The notes under the pieces are model-generated. The model ran no database searches and had not been told where the DNA came from. It worked only from the letters and a program-made list of their open reading frames with translations. From Flavivirga spongiicola (GTDB lineage: Bacteria; Bacteroidota; Bacteroidia; Flavobacteriales; Flavobacteriaceae), in assembly GCF_030540825.1 (NCBI RefSeq), contig NZ_JAUOEO010000001.1:1895001-1959000 (forward strand): a DNA stretch of 64,000 bases, read 5' to 3'. The position numbers and the translations under genes were made by a program. Shown one piece after another: positions 26,564 to 36,129 of the stretch. Every line of letters begins with the position of its first letter. The stretch's first letter is position 1.

Positions 26564-28765
26564 ATGAAAAAGCTATTATTTCTTTTCAGTTTTATATTTA
26601 TATCAAATATTTCTCTTGCTCAAAACTCAACGAATTTAGATTTTGAAATTGTTGAAAATGAAAAAGCTAAAAATTGGAAAGAAATGGGACAGGGGCAATA
26701 CAAAGTCCATTTCGACCAAAATATTAAACAACATGGTGAAACATCTGCCTCTATTGAAAGTATAGGTGAAACAGTTAATTTCAAAGCACTAGGTTATCAT
26801 ATCCCAGCAGATTTTGGTGGTAAAAAAATTAAACTTACCGGTTTTATAAAAACAGAGAATATTGTTAATGGATGGGCTGGGTTATGGATGCGCATAGACC
26901 CACAAGTTGCTTTTGATAACATGAAATCAAGAGGAATAAAAGGAACAACCGATTGGAAAAAATATGAAGTTGAACTTAATTTAAGCAATCAGGCTGAGAC
27001 TGTCGTTATTGGCGGACTATTAGTTGGATCAGGTAAAATGTGGGTTGATAATTTAGAAGTTACAATCGATGGATTTCCTTTAGATAAAGCACCACAAAAA
27101 AAACTAACCAAAGCTCAAAAAGACAAGGAATTTGATCAAGGCTCTCTAATAACCTTTTCAAATTTAGACAACAATCAGATTCAAAACCTCGATCTTTTAG
27201 GCCGTATCTGGGGGTTCTTAAAATACTATCACCCGGAAGTCGGAAAAGGAAATTACAATTGGGACTATGAATTGTTCAGAATACTTCCTAAGTATAAAGA
27301 TTCTAAAACAAATTTAGACAGAGATAATATACTTTCCAATTGGATTGAAGGTCTAGGAGAAGTAATAGTTTGTAAATCTTGTAAAGAGACCTCAGAAGAT
27401 GCTATTTTAAAGCCGGATTTAGACTGGATAAAAAACAGTAATATGTCGACTGCTTTAAAAGACAAATTACAATATATTCGAAAAAACAGGCACCAAGGAA
27501 ACCATTATTATATTGAGATGACTCCCAATGTAGGCAATCCAATATTTAAAAATGAAGGTTCATATAAAGACATGCCATATAAAGATACAGGTTTCAGGCT
27601 ATTAGCTTTATATAGATACTGGAATATGATACAGTATTTCTTCCCAAACAGGCACTTAATTGATAAAGATTGGAATACATGCTTAACAGAATATATTCCT
27701 CAATTTATTAACGTTAAAAATGATTTAGAATATGAATTAGCCTTTTTAAAGATTATAGCTGACATAAAAGATACTCATGCTAATTTATCGGGAGGAAAAT
27801 ATAAAATACAGGAACAGCGCGGAAAATTCTATCCGCCAATGCACGTTCGTTTTATCGAGAATAAATTAGTAGTTGATGCATATTTTAACGAAGAAACAAA
27901 AGCATCGATAGGTTTAGAGGTAGGAGACATTATTACTCATATTAATGGCAAACCTGTTAGTAAAATAGTAGAGAATATACATGATTTTTACCCTGCATCT
28001 AATCAGCCAACACGTTTACGAGATATTAGTTTTGATATCTTACGTTCTACAAATAACACCTTAGATATAAGTGTTAAGCGTGATGGAAAAGTTTTTGACA
28101 AAACACTCAAACTATTTGAACAAAAAGAAATAGAGGGTTATTACAGGTGGTATAAGCGAGAAAAAAATGGAAGTTCCTTTAAAATGTTAGATAATAATAT
28201 TGGCTACATTACTTTAAAAAATATTAAAAAAGAAGATGTTAAAGTTATAAGAAAAGACTTTAAAGACACCAAAGGAATTATTGTGGATATCCGTAACTAT
28301 CCATCAGCATTTATGCCCTTTACTTTAGGGTCATTCTTTACATCTAAATATGCTCCTTTTGTAAAGTTCACTAACGGAAGTGTTAATAATCCGGGAGCGT
28401 TTACTTATGGAAAAGATTTATCTATACCTCCAAAAGAGAAATTTTACAAAGGAAAAGTTGTGGTTTTAGTAAACGAAATATCTCAAAGTCAAGCAGAATA
28501 TACCGCTATGGCATTTAGAGCAGGAGATAACGTGACTCTTGTTGGAAGTACAACGGCAGGAGCGGATGGCAATGTTTCACGCATTTCACTACCAGGTGGG
28601 TTAATGACCATGATTTCTGGAATTGGCGTATATTATCCCGATGGTACCGAAACTCAACGTATTGGAATCGTACCTGATATTGAAGTTTTACCAACGGTAA
28701 AAGGTATCAAAGAAGGTAGGGATGAAATCTTGGAAAAAGCTATAGAAATTATCAACAAAGATTAA
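26564..28765 (+). CDS. S41 family peptidase with N-terminal CBM-like domain
   Basis: A 733-residue secreted protease (signal peptide ending SLAQN). Residues about 25-170 are a beta-sandwich resembling a carbohydrate-binding or jelly-roll domain (YHIPADFGGKKIKLTGFI). Residues about 430-510 are PDZ-like (ASIGLEVGDIITHINGKPV). The S41 core follows, with NEISQSQAEYTAMAFRAG giving the nucleophile Ser642 and GIVPDIEV at the end. C-terminal processing peptidases of this group degrade periplasmic or cell-surface proteins. It has its own upstream gap of 94 bases and is followed six bases later by the exonuclease gene. Confidence 0.9.
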   Translation: MKKLLFLFSFIFISNISLAQNSTNLDFEIVENEKAKNWKEMGQGQYKVHFDQNIKQHGETSASIESIGETVNFKALGYHIPADFGGKKIKLTGFIKTENIVNGWAGLWMRIDPQVAFDNMKSRGIKGTTDWKKYEVELNLSNQAETVVIGGLLVGSGKMWVDNLEVTIDGFPLDKAPQKKLTKAQKDKEFDQGSLITFSNLDNNQIQNLDLLGRIWGFLKYYHPEVGKGNYNWDYELFRILPKYKDSKTNLDRDNILSNWIEGLGEVIVCKSCKETSEDAILKPDLDWIKNSNMSTALKDKLQYIRKNRHQGNHYYIEMTPNVGNPIFKNEGSYKDMPYKDTGFRLLALYRYWNMIQYFFPNRHLIDKDWNTCLTEYIPQFINVKNDLEYELAFLKIIADIKDTHANLSGGKYKIQEQRGKFYPPMHVRFIENKLVVDAYFNEETKASIGLEVGDIITHINGKPVSKIVENIHDFYPASNQPTRLRDISFDILRSTNNTLDISVKRDGKVFDKTLKLFEQKEIEGYYRWYKREKNGSSFKMLDNNIGYITLKNIKKEDVKVIRKDFKDTKGIIVDIRNYPSAFMPFTLGSFFTSKYAPFVKFTNGSVNNPGAFTYGKDLSIPPKEKFYKGKVVVLVNEISQSQAEYTAMAFRAGDNVTLVGSTTAGADGNVSRISLPGGLMTMISGIGVYYPDGTETQRIGIVPDIEVLPTVKGIKEGRDEILEKAIEIINKD

Positions 28766-28771
28766 TTAACC

Positions 28772-29485
28772 ATGATAAGTAAACTTAATTTAGAAAACAT
28801 TCTATTTCTGGATATTGAAACCGTTCCTGAAACACAGCATTTTTCTGAGTTGAATGAAGACAAGCAAGCCCTTTGGGAGAAAAAATCTCAATACCAACGC
28901 AAAGATGAATTTACTGCCGAAGCATTTTACGATCGCGCAGGTATTTGGGCTGAATTTGGAAAAATAGTCTGTATCTCGGTTGGGTATTTTAATATTTTAA
29001 ATGACGTACGCACCTTTAGAGTCACTTCATTTTACGGTGATGAAATTAAAATTTTAAAAGATTTTAAAAACTTATTGATATCGCATTTTAGTGAAACAAA
29101 ACATCTGCTCTGTGCGCATAATGGTAAAGAATTTGATTTTCCTTACATAGCACGCCGCATGATAATTAATAATATTGAGTTACCTTATAAGCTAAACCTC
29201 TTTGGAAAAAAACCTTGGGAAGTACCACATTTGGATACCTTAGAATTATGGAAATTTGGAGATTACAAAAGCTATACATCATTAAAATTATTAACTCATG
29301 TTTTAGGAATTCCATCCCCAAAAGATGATATTGATGGCAGCGAAGTGTATCACGTATATTATGAAGAAAATGACATTGATAGAATTATTGTTTATTGCGA
29401 AAAAGACACTATTGCTGTGGCCCAAATATTCTTAAGATTACGCGGTGACGACCTATTAATTGATGATGAAATTATTTATATCTAA
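28772..29485 (+). CDS. DnaQ-fold 3'-5' exonuclease (PolB-like)
   Basis: A 237-residue protein with the DEDD exonuclease motifs in order: FLDIETVPE (ExoI, Asp and Glu near 15-17), CAHNGKEFDFPYIARRM (ExoII) and VYCEKDTIAVAQIF (ExoIII, YxxxD type). It matches the stand-alone exonucleases related to the proofreading domain of family B DNA polymerases. It probably degrades single-stranded or RNA-linked DNA in repair; the exact substrate is unknown. Its stop overlaps the next start by one base (TAATG). Confidence 0.9.
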   Translation: MISKLNLENILFLDIETVPETQHFSELNEDKQALWEKKSQYQRKDEFTAEAFYDRAGIWAEFGKIVCISVGYFNILNDVRTFRVTSFYGDEIKILKDFKNLLISHFSETKHLLCAHNGKEFDFPYIARRMIINNIELPYKLNLFGKKPWEVPHLDTLELWKFGDYKSYTSLKLLTHVLGIPSPKDDIDGSEVYHVYYEENDIDRIIVYCEKDTIAVAQIFLRLRGDDLLIDDEIIYI

Positions 29486-31164
29486 TGCAGAAAAACACTA
29501 TTTTAAATATCAAAGACCTTTCCATTTCATTTGGGAAAAATGAAGTGATCCATAATATCTCCTATCACCTAAATAAAAATGAAATATTAGGCATTGTGGG
29601 AGAATCGGGTTCTGGAAAATCAGTATCTTCTTTAGCTATTTTGGGTTTGCTGCCAAAAAGGATTTCAAAAATCACTTCTGGAAGTATTAATTATAATAAC
29701 GAAGATTTAACCACACTTGCTTCAAAAACGTTTCAAAAAATTCGAGGAAAAAAAATTGCCATGATTTTTCAAGAACCTATGAGTTCTTTAAATCCCTCAA
29801 TGTCCTGCGGTAAACAAGTTCAGGAAATTTTATTACAACATATCAAACTATCTAAACCAGAAGCAAAAAAAGAAACTATTTTATTATTCGAAAAAGTAAA
29901 ACTCCCAGACGCTGAAAGAGTGTATAGTTCTTATCCGCATGAGATTTCCGGCGGACAGAAACAACGTGTTATGATAGCCATGGCAATTGCTTGTAAACCT
30001 GATATTTTAATTGCAGACGAACCTACCACAGCACTCGATGTTACCGTTCAAAAAGAAATTATTGAATTATTAAAAGCATTACAAGTTGAAACAAAAATGA
30101 GTATTATTTTCATTACTCATGATTTGGCTTTAATTTCTGAAATAGCAGATAGAGTTTTGGTTATGTACAAAGGAGACATTGTTGAACAAGGAGGTGTTTC
30201 AACTATTTTTAAAACACCTAAACACGTTTATACAAAAGCACTTATTAACTCACGTCCATCATTGGATACGCGGCTAAAAACATTACCAACCATTGATGAT
30301 TATCTAAATGGTACAACTTCAAACGAAGTTATCACCACTGAGCAACGGAAGCTTCAACACGAAAAATTGTACAACAATGCACCTTTACTAGAAGTTATAA
30401 ACGTTGAAAAAGAATATATCTCTAAATCAGGCTGGTTTACTAAACCGCAATCATTTAAGGCGGTAAACGATATTAGTTTTAAGTTGTATGAAGGAGAGAC
30501 ATTAGGCTTAGTAGGAGAATCCGGTTGCGGCAAATCTACATTAGGAAATGCCATCCTTCAACTAGATAAAGCAACAGCTGGGCACATACTATATAAAGGT
30601 ATTGATATTACAAGACTATCTCATTCTGAAATTAAAAAGCTTCGGAAAGACATTCAAATTATTTTTCAGGATCCATACTCATCATTAAACCCTAGAATCC
30701 CTGTTGGTGAAGCTATTATAGAACCTATGATGGTTCACAACCTTTTTAATTCGGACAGTGAACGAAAAGAAAAAGCTATAGATATTTTAAACCGCGTTGG
30801 TTTATCTGAAGACTATTTTAATCGTTATCCACATGAATTTTCTGGAGGACAAAGACAACGTATCGGAATCGCAAGAACAATAGCATTACAACCCAAATTA
30901 ATTGTGTGTGATGAATCCGTTTCTGCATTAGATATTTCTGTTCAAGCACAAGTTTTAAACCTCTTAAACGAGCTTAAAGAAACTTTTGGTTTTACCTATA
31001 TTTTTATTTCACATGACTTGGCTGTGGTAAAATATATGTCTGACCAATTATTGGTAATGAATCAAGGTAAAATAGAAGAATTGGATGATGCAGATGCTAT
31101 CTATAATGCACCAAAAAAAGAATATACTAAGAAATTAATTGAAGCCATACCCAAAGGGTTATAG
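29485..31164 (+). CDS. Dual-ATPase subunit of an oligopeptide-type ABC transporter
   Basis: A 559-residue protein with two complete ABC ATPase domains in tandem. Domain 1: Walker A GESGSGKS (about 36-43), signature SGGQKQR, Walker [13 protein letters not shown]. Domain 2: GESGCGKST (about 345-353), [22 protein letters not shown]. The linker contains the oligopeptide-transporter C-terminal motif. This is the fused DppD-DppF or YejF/GsiA arrangement for import of peptides or related nutrients. No permease or binding protein gene is adjacent, so partners must be elsewhere. Translationally coupled to the exonuclease. Confidence 0.93.
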   Translation: MQKNTILNIKDLSISFGKNEVIHNISYHLNKNEILGIVGESGSGKSVSSLAILGLLPKRISKITSGSINYNNEDLTTLASKTFQKIRGKKIAMIFQEPMSSLNPSMSCGKQVQEILLQHIKLSKPEAKKETILLFEKVKLPDAERVYSSYPHEISGGQKQRVMIAMAIACKPDILIADEPTTALDVTVQKEIIELLKALQVETKMSIIFITHDLALISEIADRVLVMYKGDIVEQGGVSTIFKTPKHVYTKALINSRPSLDTRLKTLPTIDDYLNGTTSNEVITTEQRKLQHEKLYNNAPLLEVINVEKEYISKSGWFTKPQSFKAVNDISFKLYEGETLGLVGESGCGKSTLGNAILQLDKATAGHILYKGIDITRLSHSEIKKLRKDIQIIFQDPYSSLNPRIPVGEAIIEPMMVHNLFNSDSERKEKAIDILNRVGLSEDYFNRYPHEFSGGQRQRIGIARTIALQPKLIVCDESVSALDISVQAQVLNLLNELKETFGFTYIFISHDLAVVKYMSDQLLVMNQGKIEELDDADAIYNAPKKEYTKKLIEAIPKGL

Positions 31165-31576
31165 CATAAATATTTTTTTCGTTAAGTATAGTAGACTTTT
31201 TAAAAATCGTAAATTCTCTTTAAGTGTTTCCTTAAATTTACTTTCATTTAATGTAGGTTGTTCAGGTAGATTTGTTGCAAATTTCATAAGTTTTCAATTT
31301 ATGGTAGATTTGGGGAAATCTATATTAGTTTGATAATTTTGGGGACAGCTAATATGTAACATTTTTTCAATTAATCAGATTAAAAACATAAAAAATCGAT
31401 GAAGTGCATTTATTTTTAACATTTTCATCGATAATCAAAGTAAATTAAACGGTATTTCATACAACACAACAATAAATTTAATGAAATATTTATAGCTACT
31501 AAGAAGGGCAAAACGGTATAAGATGCTAGAACCAGAATAGTATCTTCAACCTCATCTAGACAAGTTATGGAGTATT
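31165..31576. other. Gene-poor spacer after the ABC gene
   Basis: No convincing gene. A 42-codon minus-strand frame (31159-31287, beginning MKFATNLPEQPTLNE) overlaps the end of the ABC gene and is only a weak candidate. ATCGATGAA (31395-31403) and TTCATCGAT (31424-31432) form a perfect 9-base inverted repeat. The rest is AT-rich. Confidence 0.4.
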
Positions 31577-31620
31577 AAAAAAGGGGAAGAAGAATAAAAC
31601 TTAGTTTAATTCACCCCTTT
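31577..31620 (-). terminator. Terminator of the CoA-transferase operon
   Basis: Read on the minus strand, AAAGGGG pairs with CCCCTTT and, inside, GAATTAAAC pairs with GTTTTATTC, then a T-run follows. It begins 8 bases after the stop of the beta-subunit gene. Confidence 0.8.
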
Positions 31621-31627
31621 ACTTGGC

Positions 31628-32284
31628 CTATAAGATATCCATTTCAGGAATTTCGCCATCAACAATTAGAGTACCTTCGGTGGCATTTTTTATATCTTCT
31701 ATAGAAATACCTGGTGCACGTTCTAATAACTTAAAACCTTTATCTGTTACTTCAATCACCGCCATATTAGTTACTATTTTTTTTACACAGCCTACACCGG
31801 TTAATGGTAATGAACATTGCTTTAAAAGCTTAGATTCACCTCTTTTATTCGTATGCATCATAGCAACTATAATATTTTCAGCACTGGCAACTAAATCCAT
31901 AGCACCTCCCATGCCTTTTACCATTTTACCTGGAATTTTCCAATTGGCTATATCACCATTTTCCGCAACTTCCATAGCTCCCAAAATAGTTAGGTCTACA
32001 TGCTGTCCACGTATCATAGAGAAACTCATAGCCGAATCAAAAAAGCTCGCTCCCGGCAATGTCGTTATTGTTTGCTTTCCTGCATTTATTACATCGGCAT
32101 CTTCTTCACCCTCAAACGGAAATGGTCCCATACCCAAAACGCCATTTTCGCTTTGAAACTCCACTTCTATATCACTTCTTACATAATTTGCAACCAAAGT
32201 TGGTATCCCTATCCCTAGGTTTACATAATAGCCGTCTTTTACTTCTTTTGCTATTCGCTTTGCAATTCCTGTTTTATCTAACAT
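31628..32284 (-). CDS. scoB: 3-oxoacid CoA-transferase, subunit B
   Basis: The beta subunit of succinyl-CoA:3-ketoacid (or acetoacetate) CoA-transferase, 218 residues. The catalytic glutamate is in SENGVLGMG (Glu46), preceded by NLGIGIPTLVANY. The enzyme activates acetoacetate or other 3-oxoacids with CoA from succinyl-CoA. The alpha subunit is encoded directly upstream on the same strand, separated by a 111-base spacer filled with dispersed repeats. Whether the main substrate is acetoacetate or a beta-keto acid of aromatic breakdown cannot be told. Confidence 0.93.
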   Translation of the reverse strand: MLDKTGIAKRIAKEVKDGYYVNLGIGIPTLVANYVRSDIEVEFQSENGVLGMGPFPFEGEEDADVINAGKQTITTLPGASFFDSAMSFSMIRGQHVDLTILGAMEVAENGDIANWKIPGKMVKGMGGAMDLVASAENIIVAMMHTNKRGESKLLKQCSLPLTGVGCVKKIVTNMAVIEVTDKGFKLLERAPGISIEDIKNATEGTLIVDGEIPEMDIL

Positions 32285-32290
32285 AATTTT

Positions 32291-32370
32291 GTCATTCCTG
32301 CGAAGGCAGGAATCTTTTTAATTGAAATTAATTATTTAATGTAGCCCTTACACTTCGACTGCGCTCAGTG
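32291..32370. repeat. Dispersed hairpin repeats between the CoA-transferase subunits
   Basis: 32294-32313 is ATTCCTGC-GAAG-GCAGGAAT, a perfect stem also present at 49674-49693. 32347-32370 contains ACACT-TCGACTGCGCTC-AGTGT followed by GTGACA, a reverse-orientation member of the CTTGAGCG family. Confidence 0.7.
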
Positions 32371-32395
32371 TGACAAGCAAGAATGACAGATACTA

Positions 32396-33097
32396 TCAGC
32401 TTCGTTGCCTCACCGTTCGTTGTTCTATTCTTTTCTCATATTTTTCTCCCTGAAAAATACGTTGCACAAAAATTCCGGGGATATGAATTTGGTTAGGATC
32501 TAAAGCTCCTAAAGGCACTAACTCTTCAACTTCTGCCACCGTTATTTTTGCACCACCACACATATTAGGATTAAAATTCCTGGAAGTACCTTTAAAAACC
32601 AAGTTGCCAGCAGCATCACCTTTCCAAGCTTTTACAAACGCAAAATCGGCTTTAAAAGCATGTTCTAACACATACATTTTTCCATCAAAATGTCTAGTTT
32701 CTTTTCCTTCAGCCACTTCAGTTCCATAACCTGCAGGCGTATAAACAGCTGGAAAACCAGCTTGAGCAGCTCGGCAACGCTCCGCTAAAGTTCCCTGAGG
32801 AATAAGTTCTACATCCAATTCACCCGATAGCATTTGACGTTCAAATTCGTCATTCTCCCCCACATAAGATGAGACCATTTTCTTTATTTGCCTTTTTTGA
32901 AGAAGTAAACCCAATCCAAAATCATCAACTCCGGCATTATTAGATATACATGTTAATCCTTTTACACCAAGTTTTACCAATTCTGAAATAGCATTTTCTG
33001 GAATACCACTAAGTCCAAAACCTCCAAGCATAAGTGTCATGTTATCGGATACTCCTTTTAGGGCATCTTGAACATTAGCGACCTTTTTATTAATCAT
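32396..33097 (-). CDS. scoA: 3-oxoacid CoA-transferase, subunit A
   Basis: The alpha subunit, 233 residues, starting [16 protein letters not shown]. The family motif [13 protein letters not shown] (about 22-34) forms part of the CoA site, and [29 protein letters not shown] is also conserved. It pairs with the beta subunit downstream to form the CoA-transferase. The gene begins a two-gene operon; no regulator is adjacent. Confidence 0.93.
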   Translation of the reverse strand: MINKKVANVQDALKGVSDNMTLMLGGFGLSGIPENAISELVKLGVKGLTCISNNAGVDDFGLGLLLQKRQIKKMVSSYVGENDEFERQMLSGELDVELIPQGTLAERCRAAQAGFPAVYTPAGYGTEVAEGKETRHFDGKMYVLEHAFKADFAFVKAWKGDAAGNLVFKGTSRNFNPNMCGGAKITVAEVEELVPLGALDPNQIHIPGIFVQRIFQGEKYEKRIEQRTVRQRS

Positions 33098-33200
33098 TCT
33101 TATTAAATTTTTACTGCATAAATTTACATATAAATGAATTATTTTTAAAATAATTACACAATAACTTATTTTTCAATAAAAACAAATGAGTTTATTTAGA

Positions 33201-33298
33201 TTTTCACTGAAGTTTATCTTGAGCGAAGACGAAAATCGGGAATGACAATTTCAAAGGAAGCCCTGAGACTTGATCTTGAGAAATTCTCTTCGATTAAA
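33201..33298. repeat. CTTGAGCG repeat fused to dispersed repeat family B, copy 2
   Basis: 33201-33235 has TTTTC and GAAAA ends around TTTATCTTGAGCGAAGACG. It is followed directly by CGGGAATGACAATTTCAAAG through TTCGATTAAA (33237-33298), the second copy of the family B repeat seen at 21434. Confidence 0.7.
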
Positions 33299-33374
33299 TG
33301 TTAAGTATAGAATTTTGTTTGTTGAAAAAAGACTAAAAATCCATCCCAGAGATCCCATGTACACACACATATTT

Positions 33375-33525
33375 TTGAAAAAAACACAAATTTACACGAA
33401 TCTATTCCCTTATGGTTACGTAGTAATGGACTAAACATGAACACAAATCACCAAGTCTGTACAGACTTGAAATCTGTCGATAGGCAGATTAAATTAGTAA
33501 AAATTTGTGTAATTCGTGTCTAACT
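33375..33525. repeat. Palindrome-rich spacer upstream of the CoA-transferase operon
   Basis: AAGTCTGTACAGACTT (33453-33468) is a perfect 16-base palindrome. CACAAATTTACACGAAT near 33385 is related to the reverse complement of AAATTTGTGTAATTCGTG near 33500-33520, giving a larger imperfect inverted repeat. With the repeats at 33201-33298, this accounts for most of the 468-base gap; no gene is seen in it. Confidence 0.5.
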
Positions 33526-33565
33526 TTATTGATATTATACAAGTGTCAAATTAAGAATATATCTA

Positions 33566-35884
33566 TTAAAATCCATCTAAATCTTCAGGGGTATCATCAA
33601 TAGCCTTAGAAACTTCAGAGCAATCTACGTTTATAGATAAGTTTACCGGTTCTTCAAATGGCTCTTTAGAGATATTTAATGTTTCATCTGCATAACAACT
33701 TTTCATATATAGTCCCCAAATAGGTAATGCCATAGAAGCACCTGATCCATAAGTTCCGGATCTAAAGTGTACCGCTCTATTTTCTGCACCTACCCAAATA
33801 CCTGTCACTAAATTAGGTACCATACCCATAAACCAACCATCACTTTGATTTTGAGTCGTTCCTGTCTTTCCTGCAATAGGGTTTTTAAACCCGTAAGGGT
33901 AACCAGTAACTATTTTTTTATACACTGGTTTACTGGCTGCAGAAGTATGTTTTAACCTTGATCCGGAACCACCTTCTGTAACACCTTCCATAAGTTTTAC
34001 TGCTACATAAGCTGTTTCCTCACTTAAAACATCACGTCTTTCTGGTTTAAATTGATATAAAATAGTGCCGTTTTTATCTGCAATGGTAGTTACCATGACA
34101 GGTTTTGTATAAACTCCTTTGTTGGCAAACGTAGCATACGCACCTACCATTTCGTAGACACTTATTTCTGAAACTCCTAAAGCTATAGATGGTACTGCGG
34201 GTATATCAGATTCAATTCCCAAGGTTTTAACTAAATCTACAACAGGTTGCGGTCCCACTTTATCAATTAACCTTGCTGTTATCGTATTTACAGAATTTGC
34301 TAAAGCATTCTTTAACGTTCTGGCACCACCATAATCATTGCTCCCATTAGAGTTATCAGGACACCATTTTTTTGAGTTTCCATGTTTATCTTTTTCTATA
34401 CAAAATGGTGTATCTGGAAATTTATCACAAGGCGAATAATGCAGCTGATCTATTGCTGTTGCATAAACAAAAGGCTTAAATGTAGAGCCTACTTGTCGTT
34501 TTCCTTGTTTTACCATATCGTACTGAAAATGTCTGTAATTCATACCACCTACCCATGCTTTTACGTGACCAGTTAATGGATCCATAGACATCATTCCTGG
34601 TTTTAAAAACGATTTATAGTATCGCATAGAATCCATAGGTTTCATAATAGTATCCATCTCAGAAGGCTTACCATTTTCCCATTTAAAAACAGTCATTTTG
34701 GTTGGCTTATCAAATGATGCTTCAATCTCGGTATCGGATTTACCTGCTTTTTTTAATATTCGCCATCGCTCACTTTGCTTCATGGAACGTTTCATTAAAG
34801 CATCAATTTCTTTTTTATCCAGTTCTAAAAATGGTGCTGTCGGATTACGTTTAGGAGTATTTTGGTTAAAAAACTCAGCTTGCAACCTAGACATATGTTG
34901 CTGTACTGCTTCTTCCGCATATTGTTGCATACGCGAATCTACGGTGGTATAAATTTTTAATCCGTCTTTATTAATGTTATACTTTGTACCATCTGGTTTT
35001 GGGTTTTTCTTAACCCAATTTTTCATAAAGCCTCGTAAATACTCTCGAAAATAAGTAGCGATTCCATCTCGATGAGACTCAGGGGAAAAATTTAAATCTA
35101 ATTCTGTTTTTTGCAATGAATCCTTAACTTTTTCAGTAATATATTCATACTTATACATTTGTGCTAACACTACATTACGTCTATTTCTTGTTAACTCAGG
35201 ACGTATTATTGGGTTAAATAAAGATGAGTTTTTAAACATCCCCACTAACATGGCTGATTCTTTTAAATCTAAATCTTTGGGTTCTTTACCAAAATAAATA
35301 CGTGCTGCACTTCTAATTCCATCAGCACTATTTAAAAAGTCATAAATATTAAAGTACTGAGCTATAATTTCTTCTTTGGTATATTGACGTTCTAATCGTA
35401 TAGAGATAACCCATTCTTTTATCTTTTGAGTATATTTATCCCATCCTTTGGATCTAACTCCAACAAATAATTGGCGTGCTAATTGTTGGGAAATAGTACT
35501 AGCCCCTCCTTTTTTTCCTAAAAAGAAAAACGCTCTTAAAGTTCCCCTTGGATCTATACCGGAATGCTCTTTAAATCGTACATCTTCTGTCGCAATCAAC
35601 GCATCTATTAAATTTTGTGGCAACTCGTCATAACTAACAGGCGTTCTATTATCATCTAGGTAGAATTTGCCTAAGGTTTTTCCATCAGAAGAAATGATTT
35701 CGGTTGCCAGATGCGTTTTAGGGTTCTCTAATTGTGTGTGATCCGGCATTTTACCAAAAGCACCCCATGAAGCTAATAAAAAAATAAGAATTACCAGAAA
35801 TACGCCTCCGATAAATACAATCCAAAACCAACGGATATATTTTGAAAAACCCTGAGTTGTTATTGCTTGATTTTTTTTTGCCAT
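33566..35884 (-). CDS. Class A penicillin-binding protein 1A, copy 2
   Basis: A 772-residue bifunctional murein synthase. A single N-terminal membrane anchor (about 19-42) is followed by the GT51 glycosyltransferase domain (EDVRFKEHSGIDPRGTLRA, GGASTISQQLARQLF) and the transpeptidase domain with SxxK in GSTFKPFVY, SVN in NSVNTITARLID and KTG in KTGTTQNQSDGW. It is very similar along its whole length to the adjacent gene at 36130-38460, from which it is separated by 245 bases that include a gldH relic. This is therefore a product of tandem duplication, with both copies intact. Confidence 0.95.
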   Translation of the reverse strand: MAKKNQAITTQGFSKYIRWFWIVFIGGVFLVILIFLLASWGAFGKMPDHTQLENPKTHLATEIISSDGKTLGKFYLDDNRTPVSYDELPQNLIDALIATEDVRFKEHSGIDPRGTLRAFFFLGKKGGASTISQQLARQLFVGVRSKGWDKYTQKIKEWVISIRLERQYTKEEIIAQYFNIYDFLNSADGIRSAARIYFGKEPKDLDLKESAMLVGMFKNSSLFNPIIRPELTRNRRNVVLAQMYKYEYITEKVKDSLQKTELDLNFSPESHRDGIATYFREYLRGFMKNWVKKNPKPDGTKYNINKDGLKIYTTVDSRMQQYAEEAVQQHMSRLQAEFFNQNTPKRNPTAPFLELDKKEIDALMKRSMKQSERWRILKKAGKSDTEIEASFDKPTKMTVFKWENGKPSEMDTIMKPMDSMRYYKSFLKPGMMSMDPLTGHVKAWVGGMNYRHFQYDMVKQGKRQVGSTFKPFVYATAIDQLHYSPCDKFPDTPFCIEKDKHGNSKKWCPDNSNGSNDYGGARTLKNALANSVNTITARLIDKVGPQPVVDLVKTLGIESDIPAVPSIALGVSEISVYEMVGAYATFANKGVYTKPVMVTTIADKNGTILYQFKPERRDVLSEETAYVAVKLMEGVTEGGSGSRLKHTSAASKPVYKKIVTGYPYGFKNPIAGKTGTTQNQSDGWFMGMVPNLVTGIWVGAENRAVHFRSGTYGSGASMALPIWGLYMKSCYADETLNISKEPFEEPVNLSINVDCSEVSKAIDDTPEDLDGF

Positions 35885-35936
35885 TAAACTTTTAAGGTTA
35901 AATATTTACTAGATACAATTCTGAGAAATTTCAGAA

Positions 35937-36011
35937 TTATTGGGAACTTCGTTTATTTTCGGGTTTTTCAATTCTAAAACCAACACCTGCGGTAGCTTCG
36001 GGCTCAACAAC
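35937..36011 (-). pseudogene. Relic of a second gldH (C-terminal 24 codons)
   Basis: On the minus strand these bases read VVEPEATAGVGFRIEKPENK and then RSSQ and a stop. The intact GldH ends VIELEGITDIGFRIEKPEKN. The match continues over 20 residues, and an in-frame TGA immediately precedes it. The rest of the gene is missing, so this is the remaining end of a gldH copy that was duplicated together with the PBP gene. Confidence 0.8.
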
Positions 36012-36129
36012 TCAAGCTAGCACTCTTTGTAGCGAATGCTGTAAAAACTTCACAAACTGTGCTCACACTAAACATAAAATCTTACCTGATTTACTTAGAT
36101 ACGTCTTTCTTATTCCTTAAACACATTTA

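Noticed and set aside
31159..31287. A 42-codon minus-strand frame at the end of the ABC transporter gene
   Set aside because: It overlaps the ABC gene end and has no supporting motif; mentioned only in the spacer entry.
31623..32156. A 177-codon plus-strand frame opposite scoB
   Set aside because: It is antisense to a clearly conserved CoA-transferase subunit; composition reflects the complementary codons and no motif or start context supports it.
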